From NCBI RefSeq assembly GCF_964340395.1, contig NC_135554.1:25570592-25634591 (forward strand): a DNA stretch of 64,000 nt, in the 5' to 3' direction. The translations under genes were made by a program, and so were the position numbers. The notes under the pieces were generated by a model. The model worked only from the letters and a program-made list of their open reading frames with translations. It ran no database searches and was not told the DNA's origin. This DNA is from Glandiceps talaboti. Its lineage: Eukaryota > Hemichordata > Enteropneusta > Spengelidae. Shown here piece after piece: positions 39,101 through 53,368 of the stretch; position 1 is the stretch's first letter, and each line of letters opens with the position of its first letter.

Positions 39101-42100
39101 TCAATTGTTACCATGGTGAATAAAAGGAATTCAACTCCTAATGATCAGTATGTCTACAATATTAAAACACCAAATTAAAGTGTCATGTGATTAGCAACCA
39201 AGTTATAGTGACATCTATCTATTCATGGTACATCTTTATATATCTGGTGTTAAATCTAACGACAATGAGAGTACATTTATCTGGATCATAGTAGTGTCAG
39301 TAATAGATAGTTGATATTGTATTGAAAATAATGCACAATAATGTAGACAAAATCAGACAGAAAACTATTTTTATTAAATGTCGCTTCTTTAAAGTTATTC
39401 AGTTATTTTTTTTGGGGGGGGGGGGGATGCATGATTCACCTTTAAGCTATGAAATTTTCGACAAAACTTCATTAAAAAATAGTTCACAGGACTTGTAATG
39501 AGTTAAGTGTAAAAAAAAGCATTCACTAGCTATCATGGCAGGAGTGAATGAGTTGTGTGAGTTTTATAAATGTACAAAAAGAGAGCTCAGTCACTTTGGT
39601 CTTTATTTAGTCATTAGTATTTTTCTGTCAAAATGAGCCTTTTTAAATGCTCATTAAGGTTTTCAACAGTTATAATGGTATCATGAATGAATTAGTGTAT
39701 CTATGATTATAGTCACTGAGTGAATGAACTTTTGATGTTAGCTGAGTGCTCTTTGCACTATCCTGCATACATAATGAGCAACCTTTACCCTTTGCCCTTT
39801 GTACTGCATTATACAGGCCTAGCTCAGTGTGCAGAGTTGTGTTGGCAGTTGAGAAACATGGCAGACAAAAGACAGGTTCCCGGTGCAAAGCTAGCTCTGC
39901 AGCACAACATTGGTCTGGGTGGTGCAGCAGTGGTCACAGCTTACAAACATGGCTTCCCACAACAACATAGGTGAGTATAGAGGAACGTAATCAACACTGA
40001 AGTGTAGACATAGTGTGTAAAGCTCTGATATGCTAATGAGCAAAGTGAGGTGATACACGGAGATCTAGTAATAGTCTATGGCCTTCATAGTGTTTTCTAA
40101 GCAAACAGTGACAAACCTTGGGAATGTATCTCTAATACTACAACCAATATAGACTCGTATTTAGCAGAACATCAAGACTTTATGATTAGTTAATATGGCC
40201 TATAGTATTATTATACTAAATTTATTATAGCTACACAAAATACACCTCAGTTTACTATTAAAAGGTGTGGTTATATGGCTTCCTGTCTGGTAACATACAG
40301 TATACAATCTCGTATATATGATATCAAGTTTCTGTTAACACAATGTGGCACACTACCAAAGAGAAAACTGTATACATAGCATAGATTGATATGAACAGTG
40401 TCTACACAATTCCTTACATAGCTGTTACCTAACATTTACAAATTTAGAGAATTGTTGTTTTCCCAGCCAAGCTTTGGTACTGGTAATATTACAGAACAGG
40501 TGACTTTTTATGAAGTCAGGTATAAATCAAGTTTCCATATAAACCATAAACCAAGTCTAGATCATCGTGGTCAACAGAAACTGATATACTACCATCATGA
40601 GTGATTACTTAAGTGTTATATAATGGTATTTCAATGAATTCAATCAATCAATCCTCTATTGAGTTCTATGGCCACTGGCCTTATGTACAAAAAGTCAACT
40701 ACACTCATACAAAATGTCTGAATAAATAAGTATATAGATTATACAAAATACATGATAAATAAGATAATAAAGTGAAAGTAACTAAATACATAAATAAATT
40801 ATTGGTTCAATGTTAAATAAAGGCAAGATGTCTTTTTGTGTACATGTGTAGATTGTTATATGTGTGGTAGCCTTGTATTATATTGATATATGAAATAGGT
40901 GATACATCCAAAATGTACAACTGTGGATATTTGTCGGTTTCAGAATCCAATTGAAAAAATGTAGTCAAATAAACAGGACATATACAATATCATATTAAAT
41001 TATGTTTGTAAAACAGATTTCCATAGTATGTTAAAAGCTAGAATTATTAATTAATTTTTTATATTATTGACGATATTTGAATTTGCAAATAAATTGCAGG
41101 CAGTAAAATATTTGGTATGAAAGCAAACACTTGCATGTGTTCATTTAATATCAATTCTAACATAGCCAGTTATAAACCATTTTGCTAAATTACCAAGTTT
41201 AACTCTGTTGAATGTAAAAGAGCATTTTAATAGTGAACAAGAAGTGGTTTTACATGAAATATATAGCCAAATCACAGTTTCTGATATGTAAAAGATAAGG
41301 CAATGCCACACCTATGCCTGTTACCATAGTTACCCCCTGCATGAGCTGAAAATGTGATGTCAATACCTCAAATTTGCACCAAGTGTTTTTTTTTTTTTTG
41401 GACGCATTCAAATTATGAAACTTAGTTGAAAACTAAAAACTGCATTAAAAATCAGTTATTAAGAATGAGTTGTAATTTAAATGATATCCATATATTCTAG
41501 TTTAATCTGTAGAAAGACATATACCAGCTGACTAAGTAGACACGTTTACACCAACCAATGATTTGTTTGACTGGTTGAGACATGCAAATCAAACAAGATA
41601 GTTAATCAACAGAGTAAAGATCAGAGTACATTGTAATTAACCGTTATACTCTGAGTCTCAGTGTACGTGGAATGGCCCCTTGTGGCGACCTTTGACCCCC
41701 AACGTTCACATTTTGAAGATAGAAGTCTTATCTATGAAATGCTATCTTGTCTCAGACCAACTGAAAGCTACAGAGTTAGGATACAGTTTCTACAATGTAA
41801 AAGTGTTACAACCCCAGTAATAGTATACCAGAAATTTGGCAAAATGTACTCACAATTCAATAACTAAAACTAGTATATAATTTTGATGAAAGATAAAACA
41901 GGTGAACATATTTTAAACAACCAAACATAAACATTGTGTACTACAGTATATTAATTGTTAATCATTGAATGTATTAATTAAAGATTACAGGTACTGTAAA
42001 AGTTGCATCAAATAAAAAAAAAATTGTAATGTGTGTGGATATTGCAAATACAGAGGAGTAGTTTAGGTTTGAACAGTTAGTATAGGATTGTTAAAATTAA

Positions 42101-44225
42101 GTACAGCAAGGAGAAATATGTTTCCTTGATTTTATGATTTTTTTTTTCATTACTCTTTATAGTATCCAGCCATCACCCACATCAGGGGATGATTTCAAAT
42201 CTGCTGTCATCTTCAGTGAAATTGAAAAGAGACTCAAAGATGTAAGTTGTGTAATAAGTAGTAAACATTATTTGGCTAAATTTGGACAAGTCTTAACAGT
42301 CCTCGGACTTTGCGATAACACGGAGCGTCGCAGTCACACGTCAACGAACATATATCTCTATGTGGTCGATGAGGGCGCACAGTACAAGGTTGTTGGAGTA
42401 CGATAGAGTACGTTATGTAGATGGTATCGGTACATACAAAATAATTCATTTAGCGTCGATTTTAGTAAAGCGAAGTTCCGAGGACTGTGAGAGAGTCTAA
42501 GAGTTGCAGTGAAATTAAGGATTGAAAGATGCAAGTCATGTGATATTGAGTTAGCATTGATGGAGCACTGTTTTATGGTTGATTGAAAAGTTGGTTGGTC
42601 AATATGAATGATACTCTGAAAGGATGGAGGTTGGTCTTTTGAATAATTGGTTGGTTTGACAGTTGAATGAATAGTGGGTTGGATGGTTGGTTGGTCTGAT
42701 GGAGGAATGGATTGATGCACTGCATGAATGGTTTGTTGATTGATAAATTGATTGATTCAATGACTTGATATATAAATGAGTGGTTGGTATGTCGGTTGGT
42801 TGGTTGGTTGGTTGGTTGGTTGGTTGGTTGGTATGTTGGTTGGTTGGTTGGTTGGTTGGTTGGCTGGCTTACCTATAGATCATTAAATCTGTTGGATTGT
42901 TTGACTTATAATTATCCTATCGCCATGTTTCTATCAGGATGGAGCATCTGTTGTGAAGAAAATGAAGGCAGTCTATGCATTCAAAGTAACCCATGGTCCA
43001 GGTGGCAAAACCAGAACATACATAGTAGATGTGAAAAATGGAAATGGATCAGTGGAAGTTGATGCAAACAGTAAGTATATATGTCATGGGTGTGTACAAT
43101 AATACACACATTTTGGTATCTCCTGGGAAGATTATATCATGGGATGTGTGGCACAGCTGTGTAATATCAGGGTTATCTCATGGAAAGTGTCATGGATGTG
43201 GTAATATCAGGGTTATCTCATGTAAAGTGTCTTATGACTATGTTAACATGAGGGTTATCGCATGGAAAATGGCATATGAATGTGGTAGCATATGAATTTG
43301 TTAATATCAGGGTTATCTCATGGAAAGTGACATAACTCTGGTAATATCAGGGTTATCTCATGGAAAGTGACATAACTCTGGTAATATCAGGGTTATCTCA
43401 TGGAAAGTGTGATGCAGAAATGTTTTCTCAGGGTTATCTCCTTGAATATTTTAGTGATTAATTAATTACAGGTTGATAAAAAAAACACATTCACTGACAG
43501 CTCAACTGTCACAAATGTATGTCATTGACTGTAACACAAGTAAAATGATATTTTTTGTGTCTTGACAGAGAAGGGTGATTGTACTATCACTATGAAAGAT
43601 GAAGACATGGTAGGAATGATGACAGGAACATTGAATCCACAACAGGTTAGTTGATATATCAGATACAATATAGGTATAACATGAATATTGATCATCTTCA
43701 TTTTACTTTCAGTCAGAAAACTTGTATGATAATGATTTCAGTGAAAGAGAAAATTTTCCTCTATGTATTGCTTTTCAAGAGGTTACTGTTTGGATAAAAA
43801 TATACTGGTAGGTTTAAAAGAAAGAATTATTTTAAATTTGTGGCTGGTTCAGTAGATGTAAACTGTAAGATCTGTTGTGTCACTCTCCGCCCTCACTGGC
43901 CTGCTCTGTGAAAGGGGTTGACTGATGTTTGAGGGCGCCCTATTGTGCTGTACCTCACAGATTACTGTAGATGACATTAAACTGAATCTTTATCTGTTTC
44001 TATAGCAACAATAATCCAAATGATGTGCAAAATTACTGTTCTCAGTTATTTATTAAGAAGTAAATTGTATGTGAATATTTAATATCCTGCAATAATTATA
44101 TAATGTTTAATTTCATATTTTCATATTTTTAGGCATTTTTCCAAGGCAAGCTGAAGATTGCTGGTAACATGGCTCTTGCAATGAAACTCAAGGAACTTCA
44201 ACCAACAGGACAGTCCAAATTGTAA
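33188..44225 (+). CDS. SCP2: Sterol carrier protein 2 / SCPx (3-ketoacyl-CoA thiolase + SCP2 domain), complete, 529 aa
   Basis: Exons: 33188-33232, 34316-34510, 34916-35044, 35259-35385, 36145-36208, 36537-36623, 36962-37112, 37750-37897, 38684-38791, 39817-39970, 42163-42241, 42938-43070, 43569-43645, 44133-44225; 1590 nt, all phases consistent. Residues 1-400 are the thiolase: [10 protein letters not shown] start, [12 protein letters not shown] (nucleophile Cys85), [26 protein letters not shown] (His296), [14 protein letters not shown] (His346), [14 protein letters not shown]. Residues about 405-529 are the lipid-binding SCP2 domain ([36 protein letters not shown]). The protein ends SKL, the type 1 peroxisomal import signal. 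Known family role: thiolysis of branched-chain 3-oxoacyl-CoAs and bile-acid-type side chains, and lipid transfer. The human SCPx form is 547 aa, so this is full length. An in-frame ATG at 33077 would add 37 residues. Confidence 0.96.
34675..34712 (+). repeat. 9 bp tandem repeat (GTTACCATA)
   Basis: Four units of taccatagt in SCP2 intron 2. Confidence 0.85.
36296..36440 (+). repeat. Degenerate GAT/ATG-rich microsatellite
   Basis: Imperfect gatgat, gataat and gacaat units in the intron between SCP2 exons 5 and 6. It gives misleading Met- and Ile-rich frames. Confidence 0.8.
37908..38152 (+). repeat. 24/48 bp minisatellite abutting the SCP2 exon 8 donor
   Basis: The unit is two related 24-mers (ctttgcaactcctgtatggc and ctttgcaacccctgtagagt types) alternating to give a 48 bp higher-order period of about three copies with worn edges. 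It begins about ten bases after the exon 8 donor. Because 24 is a multiple of 3, several frames stay open, but they are not genes. Confidence 0.9.
38618..38637 (+). repeat. Poly-C tract
   Basis: Long C run 46 bp before the acceptor of SCP2 exon 9. Similar homopolymers occur at 39411-39425 (G), 45497-45510 (C), 50309-50320 (C), 50862-50881 (G) and 51675-51688 (C). Confidence 0.9.
42782..42863 (+). repeat. (TTGG)n microsatellite
   Basis: About 17 TTGG units with one interruption, in the intron before SCP2 exon 12. Scattered ttggttgg and ttgattga words precede it from 42590. Confidence 0.95.
43085..43440 (+). repeat. ~40 bp minisatellite
   Basis: Units of ggtaatatcagggttatctc then atggaaagtgacataact, about eight in all, worn on the left and nearly identical at 43300-43400. 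It lies in the intron after SCP2 exon 12. Confidence 0.85.
43860..43972 (+). repeat. GAGGGCGC-containing repeat family, copy 2
   Basis: Matches 28925-29038 (actgtaagat, ccctcactggcct, aggggttg, gatgtttgagggcgcc, actgtag), same orientation, in the last SCP2 intron. Confidence 0.65.
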
Positions 44226-45200
44226 ATGTAATCGTTTCCATGACAACTATACTCACATTTATCCAGAACTATACAGATCATTGATACAATAGGATTGTCA
44301 AGCACATCCAATGCAAAATAAAAAAATGTAATTTCCTGACAATAGATTAAAAGAACTTCTGGTTTTAAAAATCTTTTTTACCTAATTTGAATAAACAACA
44401 ATGGTGGGACATAGAAAACGACATTTAGATATCACAAAGCCCCAATTTCTTAACTATGAACATTTTAAAATATTCTCCTCAAAAGAGAAAGAAATACAAA
44501 ATAAGTACATGTACTATCAATTTAATGAGTTATTTCATACAAAAATGAAACCCTGCTGTGAGTTGTACATGTGACACAACTGATGCCTTCAAGAAGATAA
44601 AAGATTTGTGAACTCCCTGACAGTTGTTGCAGCAATTTCTTTAAGCTTACACGTACAATCTCATTTCAGATATAGTTTAGGGGAAACATTAGAATGTTAT
44701 TTGAAAAATAAAGATGGTGAGCAACTGCTTTTACATTTTATTAAGCAACAGTACTCAGTAAGCCACAGTCTCAGTAAGCCACTGTCCCAGCAAGCCTGTC
44801 TCAGTAAGCCACAGTCTCCTGTCATGTCAAGAACTAACAGAGGGGAAAATGAAATATATTTAATAACTATTGTATAGTGAAATTGACAACAGAATTATAA
44901 GCACATCAGAGTTGCAGAATAGGTTGGATGTTCATGACAGTTTTCTGCTAGCTACAGTGCTTGTGAAATGAGTAAATGTGTGTGAACAGTTGAAAAGAAA
45001 ATAAGAAATTTGAAATGTAGCAGTTAAAGTGAAAAATGTGTATGTGGTTGTATGTTATAATATAAATGCCATTAATGTGTAAATGTACACTGCTTATGAT
45101 GATCTGGTTTATTCATATGCAGTTTGGAGAAAAATTATCACTTTTTTGGTCCAATATTGGAGTGATTTGTAAATATAAAAAGCCTATTTGAAATAAAGGA
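44226..45200 (+). other. SCP2 3' UTR and polyadenylation region
   Basis: After the stop, possible AATAAA signals occur at about 44317 (early) and 45191 (tgaaataaagg). A short acagtctcagtaagccac repeat lies at 44755-44815. No other gene was seen here. Confidence 0.6.
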
Positions 45201-46524
<1,324 letters not shown>

Positions 46525-46525
46525 A

Positions 46526-49500
46526 TATGGAAAGCCGGTTGGGACCATCGACGACAACGCTACATTGCATAGAAAAAGCCTATGAAAGTCGTCGTCGTCA
46601 TCGGCTGTTGTCGACGATAAAACTAGCTACACACGCCAATGTGGACCTTCATCGTCGTCGTCATCACCATCACCATGCATACAAAAGTTTTCGTCATCGT
46701 TGGCAAAGTATGCGACATCATCGTTGATGCCTTGTAACAAGTTCGTCATCGTCGATGGCCTAATATACTATGCGACACCATCGATGTTGAAAAATGCACA
46801 TGCGCAGAAGATGCCTTTTAACAAAGTTGTTGTCGTTGGCAACCTTGCAACATGCATCGTCGTTGGCCGAGGGCGACGATGACAACAAGAAGTGCTTGCA
46901 CCAATGGCACTCGGACAAAACAGCGTCAACAGCTAGCGTTGAGGACGTAAATGCAACACTTTTATCGTGTTTATTTCCGGCTGTTTATACTCATAGCTTG
47001 TATTTTCAAAGAATCTGGGTTGTATTCATGACTGACATTTCTAACCCCATGCCTGGAACTCGGCAGTGTTCAGTATTTATCATGTCAAGTTGTCATAGTG
47101 TGTAGGGAAATAAATTTAGCATGTCATTTTGAGATGTAGTCATCATAATCATTATGATATTTTGATGATCCCTTGGGTGTAGTTTTGGTTTTCCTACTTG
47201 TGTTTCGCTAAAAATATTTTTCTCAAACAGGGCTACAAATAAAACGTAATATCAGACACACATTAATTAGAGATCAAGAAAAAATCGTTTATTTACTAAA
47301 CGTTTATTTACACTTAAGGCGTTACGTTTTTCATGGGTTTGTTTTTCATGGTATTAAAGTATCGCCGAGTACCGGTGTTGGATATCGTCAATGTATGGAA
47401 AGCCGGTTGGGACCATCGTCATCAACGCTACATTGCATAGAAAAAGCCTATCAAAGTCGTCGTCGTCATCGGCTGTTGTCGACGATAAAACTAGCTACAC
47501 ACGCCAATGTGGACCTTCATCGTCGTCGTCATCAACATCACCATGCATGCAAAAGTTTTCGTCATCGTTGGCCAAGTATGCGACATCATCGTTGATGCCT
47601 TATTTGCGACACCACCGATGTTGAAAAACGCACATGCGCAGAAGATGCCTTTGCGTCTTCGTCGACGGTCTAAATCAAGAATACTAAAAATAGCCTTTGC
47701 AACACCATCGATGGAACCCATCGATGGTGTTGCAAAGGCTATTTTTAGTCGCAACTTTGTAACATGCATCGTCGTTGGCCGAGGGCGACGATGACATCAT
47801 GCGACATCATCGAGGCAACTTACCAGTGTACATTGACGATATCCAACACCGGTACTCGGCGATACTTTAATACCATGAAAAACAAACCCATAAAAAACGT
47901 AACGCCTTAAGTGTAAATAAACGTTTAGTAAATAAACGATTTTTTCTTGATCTCTAATTAATGTGTGTCTGATATTACGTTTTATTTGTAGCCCTGTTTG
48001 AGAAAAATATTTTTAGCGAAACACAAGTAGGAAAACCAAAACTACACCCAAGGGATCATCAAAATATCATAATGATTATGATGACTACATCTCAAAATGA
48101 CATGCTAAATTTATTTCCCTACACACTATGACAACTTGACATGATAAATACTGAACACTGCCGAGTTCCAGGCATGGGGTTAGAAATGTCAGTCATGAAT
48201 ACAACCCAGATTCTTTGAAAATACAAGCTATGAGTATAAACAGCCGGAAATAAACACGATAAAAGTGTTGCATTTACGTCCTCAACGCTAGCTGTTGACG
48301 CTGTTTTGTCCGAGTGCCATTGGTGCAAGCACTTCTTGTTGTCATCGTCGCCCTCGGCCAACGACGATGCATGTTGCAAGGTTGCCAACGACAACAACTT
48401 TGTTAAAAGGCATCTTCTGCGCATGTGCATTTTTCAACATCGATGGTGTCGCATAGTATATTAGGCCATCGACGATGACGAACTTGTTACAAGGCATCAA
48501 CGATGATGTCGCATACTTTGCCAACGATGACGAAAACTTTTGTATGCATGGTGATGGTGATGACGACGACGATGAAGGTCCACATTGGCGTGTGTAGCTA
48601 GTTTTATCGTCGACAACAGCCGATGACGACGACGACTTTGATAGGCTTTTTCTATGCAATGTAGCGTTGTCGACGATGGTCCCAACCGGCTTTCCATATC
48701 AATGTACACTGGTAAGTTGCCTCGATGATGTCGCATGATGTCATCGTCGCCCTCGGCCAACGACGATGCATGTTACAAAGTTGCGACTAAAAATAGCCTT
48801 TGCAACACCATCGATGGGTTCCATCGATGGTGTTGCAAAGGCTATTTTTAGTATTCTTGATTTAGACCGTCGACGAAGACGCAAAGGCATCTTCTGCGCA
48901 TGTGCGTTTTTCAACATCGGTGGTGTCGCAAATAAGGCATCAACGATGATGTCGCATACTTGGCCAACGATGACGAAAACTTTTGCATGCATGGTGATGT
49001 TGATGACGACGACGATGAAGGTCCACATTGGCGTGTGTAGCTAGTTTTATCGTCGACAACAGCCGATGACGACGACGACTTTGATAGGCTTTTTATGGAA
49101 AGCCGGTTGGGACCATCGTCGACAACGCTACATTGCATAGAAAAAGCCTATCAAAGTCGTCGTCGTCATCGGCTGTTGTCGACGATAAAACTAGCTACAC
49201 ACGCCAATGTGGACCTTCATCGTCGTCGTCATCACCATCACCATGCATGCAAAAGTTTTCGTCATCGTTGGCCAAGTATGCGACATCATCGTTGATGCCT
49301 TTTAAGAAGTCGTCATCGTCGATGGCCTAAAAAATACTAAAAATAGCCTATATGCGACACCATCGATGTTGAAAAAACGCACATGCGCAGAAGATGCCTT
49401 TTAACAAGTGCGTCTTCGTCGATGCTAAAAATAGCCTATATGCGACACCACCGTTGCCATCGTTCGCGTTGAGCTCCATCGTTGTTGAAAAACGCACATG

Positions 49501-49690
49501 CGCAGAAGATGCCTTTTTAAAAGTCGTCATCTGAGTCGTTGGAAAGTTGTTGTTGTCGTCGTAGTTCGCATCATGCGACATCATCGTGCCTGAAAAAAAG
49601 TCTTCGTCATCGTTAGCGTTGCTGAAAAGAATGGGCTGCAACTTCAGTGACCGCATATGAAAGCATCGACGGTGATGAAGCAAAAAAAAA
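46526..49690. mobile_element. Nested giant palindrome, CpG- and CATCGTCG-rich
   Basis: Arm A (46526-47395) and its reverse complement A' (47829-48698) are both 870 bp. I found three mismatches in the parts compared, so identity is very high. Between them is spacer C (47396-47828), which holds its own perfect hairpin near 47684-47750 and recurs inverted at 48699-49094 (C'). From 49095 the start of A appears again in direct orientation, then degenerates into short repeats (gcgcagaagatgcc, ctaaaaatagcc, gttgaaaaacgcac) to about 49690. The DNA is full of cgtcgtcgtcat words, very unlike the AT-rich flanks. No transposase was found; the open frames are byproducts of the repeats. Confidence 0.85.
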
Positions 49691-52600
49691 ACTATAAAAA
49701 ACAATTCAGTGTCAACGATGGTGCGCCAACGGCATTACAATTTAGCATATAAACACTTTAAGTTTAAGATTTTAGCGCTGAATTCAGCGTCAGCAACGTT
49801 GACGAGGCATCCTAAATGCAACTTGTAACTTAAGCCAGCTTTAAACTCAAGTCAAGTCTCAACAGCGAATTCAACAGTGAATGATTCTGGATTTAGTTGG
49901 AACCATCACCACAACTTCGTTGTCCTTCAGCTCGCTTAAATCTCGGACGGCAGAGCTCCATTTGTCTGCCAGCACACCATAGTATAAAGTAAGAAATTTA
50001 ATGTTCTTTTTTTATTTCTTTATCTATTTTTCGACAGTTATTATCATTCTAATCTTCATTCTAGATGTGTTTTTGTACAAAATATATTGACTGACAGAGT
50101 AGAGTTAAAACCTTCTTGTTTTGACTTTGAAATTATGTCAAATGTAAAATCGAAAAGTTCCTAGTTGCAAAACTATCTTGCTTATTCACCAAATTTTACT
50201 GGGTTTAATGCTCCTTTCCCCACCGAATTATGTTCAAATCCGACCATAACATATTTGCCGCCTGTGCGAAAATCACGGTATTTCGCTTGTGAATATAATT
50301 ATGATTAGACCCCCCCCCCCACAAAATCGTGTCAATAATCCCCGCAGACGCATGCGTATTTTGTGAGACTAGTGCTGTGCTTCGCGCCAAAAAAACACAA
50401 GTTCCTACCATCATCCACGCTTTTTTTTCCGTCCATACGGTAAGTTTTCCCCACTTTTTAAAACCCGTGAGGAGCTTAAGTATAGGTGTTTTGCACGTTG
50501 ACAAAACGTTAGAGACTTATCATGACATTGCTGCTCGTACTACCCAAATCTGAGACAATTTTTGTAATACTATTACTACTACATTCATACAGACAGACGG
50601 AATTTTACAAGTGGACACGCGAATCTGGCGTATGTCTCTTAGAAATAATGTCAGGGTTAACGTTAGTATAGTGCAGTGGTAGTGAATTTGGTGTTGAAGA
50701 TTTTGCGAACTTCACATAAGCCTAAATGCGGTACGATCTTTATTTCAGTTTTTTTCATAAACCATAATTACCGTCATGGTTGTTATTAAAATTATACAAA
50801 TAGATTTCAAATTCAAAGGAACATGTGATTGCTCCCCCTACAACTTTGCATAAAATGGAGGGGGAGGGGGGGGGGGGGGGGGCTCTGAGCGCACTCGCAC
50901 TGTTATTATACCAACAATCCGTAGTACAATAAATTTGGATCAACCTAAATTTGAATCAAAATTATACACAATATATTTGATTTGGTAAAGGAACTACTAC
51001 AATTTGTAATGATAATGAAATATTGCACCCAAGAGACATATGATATACTAGTTATATATAGTATTAAGGAATGTGATTTGAAAAAATAGTTAAACACTAG
51101 TGATAGCGATAGAAAACTACTTGATAGACATTTTTACACATGCATTTACCAGTTTGCACTCTTCAAGGCACTTGTTTGTCCTGTTCATAATTGTTCAGTT
51201 TAGGGCATTTTTGGCAAAAGAAAGATCAAAAATGTTACACAGATGTTGATTAGATTACTAGTATTGGTTTCAAAGTTAGTCTCAACCATTACTCCACTTG
51301 TGGAAGTGTACAGAAAAGGAGTTGTCTATTGTTATAGAGCTCTGTTATGAAAATAATAGAGACATAATTACTAGATGTAAGTAATTATTCAATTATTCAT
51401 TGTTCAATTTCATTCTTTTCTTCAGTTATGTAACAAGGGCCTACCTTACCATGTAATGTAATTGTCTGTCATCTTACTGTGGTCAGGCTAGTGTGTGTGT
51501 AACTAGTCAGTCTAATTGATTTCAGCCATAAACTTGACTTGACTTGATGTTTTCAAAACAACAGGACCACTTCCTGTTAAGAGTTGATTCAGAGATAAGT
51601 TGGTCCACAGTTTTCTCTGATACAGTAAATAGTTAAGTCTTTAGGAGTGGTCAAATCATTTTGTGAACTGGTGACCCCCCCCCCCCCGCCACAAGTACCT
51701 GAAAAATCCAGCGGTCCTGATGAAAGAATTAGTGGTCCAAGGTCCTGCTAATGTGAAACATTAAATCTTACGCATGAATCTGTATATTCAGACGACTTTT
51801 TAACATAGTTATTAACAATAATGTACTGGTCCAACGGACCAGACAAGGTAAAATTTGTGTGGTCCTCCCAGGACCAGTGGATTTGTTCACTCCTGGTCTT
51901 ATGTAATCATTCTAAGTACATTGTAATAGTGAAATTGGGATATTTTCTGAAGTCAATGCCATGCTAACTATAATCATTTTTTAACATTCCATCTGATCAT
52001 GTTTAGGGATGGGGGTTTAAATACACAAAATTGTGTGTGCAATTAGCCCAGCACATAGGTTCTATGAAATATTTCTGTATGTAGTGTATTACCTCCACAA
52101 TAAATTACCCCAGTGGCCAGCAAACAATTTTTTGTTTTGTTTAAAAGTGAATAAATTAATGTTTAATGGAAAGTAATAGCAACCTGTAGTGACCCAAAGT
52201 CTGAAGAATAGTTACACTCACTTCCCCACAGTTACCAGCAGCAGCCCACAACCTGTACAATAGTTATACTTCCAAGGCCTGCAGCAATCTGCACAAAGTA
52301 GTCCCAGCAACCCGCACAATATAGTTACACTCTGGCTACAGTAAATGGTCCTACATTTTTGATTACTAGATCATCATCAAACAAGTCTTATGTTTTCAAC
52401 TTTTTTGAGTCATTCACATATTATATTCTCTGAGAATATGAGTAATATTTTGTTCACTTATGAATATATTTCATTCTTTGTAGTTTATCACAAAACAATA
52501 GCAAGACAAAAGGGGGTTCACGTGTAACCTGGTAATATCTATTAATTAAACTTGGGGATGATCACAGGTGTCAGAGAATAAGTGAAACACAAACACAGAA

Positions 52601-53354
52601 AGAAGATATGTAGTCATACGATAGCTATATTGTGCTAAATAACAGGTCAATAGTTGGCATCATAAATCAACACATTAGGGATGAGATCAATAGTTAAAAC
52701 AGAGTCTTTTAGTAAGGCCTTAAAGCCATTTCTCCACCCCCTTCTAACTAAATTTGTTAAAATTTAAAATCATTGCAAACAGCACAATTAATTTCAAATC
52801 AGTATGTAGTATTATGTAGTGCTATGAATACAAAACCAGGATGTAGTGAGGACAAAATGGCTCTTTTATTAGTCTAGAATCTAAACTGGTACAGTACATT
52901 CGTTTGAGAAACTTCAATCCTAATCCCCAGTCTAGTCAAGAGGATTCTTCAAACACAAAAATCTGTGCTGCCCCCACCTGTGTTCATATAAACAGGTCGA
53001 TGTTGTGGCGTCCCCACATGATTTTAGTTTAAACAGACTGGAGGTGGAGTCCTGGTTGGACATTTGCATATCAGTGCACTCCTAGAAACTTTACATAGAA
53101 AGGTCAACCTCTCAGTTTGTGATGGATTACATGGACATGATGGACATGTGCCCTTTGCACTTCATTCACCAGAGGGGAGCACCACAATTTAACACCTTTC
53201 AATAAAAGCATCTTTTCTTTTCACAACAGTTATATTATGGCACTTTTCAGCAGGCCATGTTTCAAATATATATAAGAATACTTTGACGTTGCTACAATTT
53301 AATTCCATCACAGCACTGATCAACCTGAAAAATTCCCCATTTAAATATATTGCA
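49691..53354. other. Intergenic / possible 5' UTR intron of the BTB gene
   Basis: No protein gene was seen. Homopolymer runs occur at 50309, 50862 and 51675. A candidate donor (tacg then gtaagt, at 50440) follows a CpG-containing stretch and could end a non-coding first exon for the gene at 53369. A worn repeat rich in ggtcctg and ggaccag lies at 51690-51900. Confidence 0.4.
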
Positions 53355-53368
53355 ATTTCAGATTCAAA

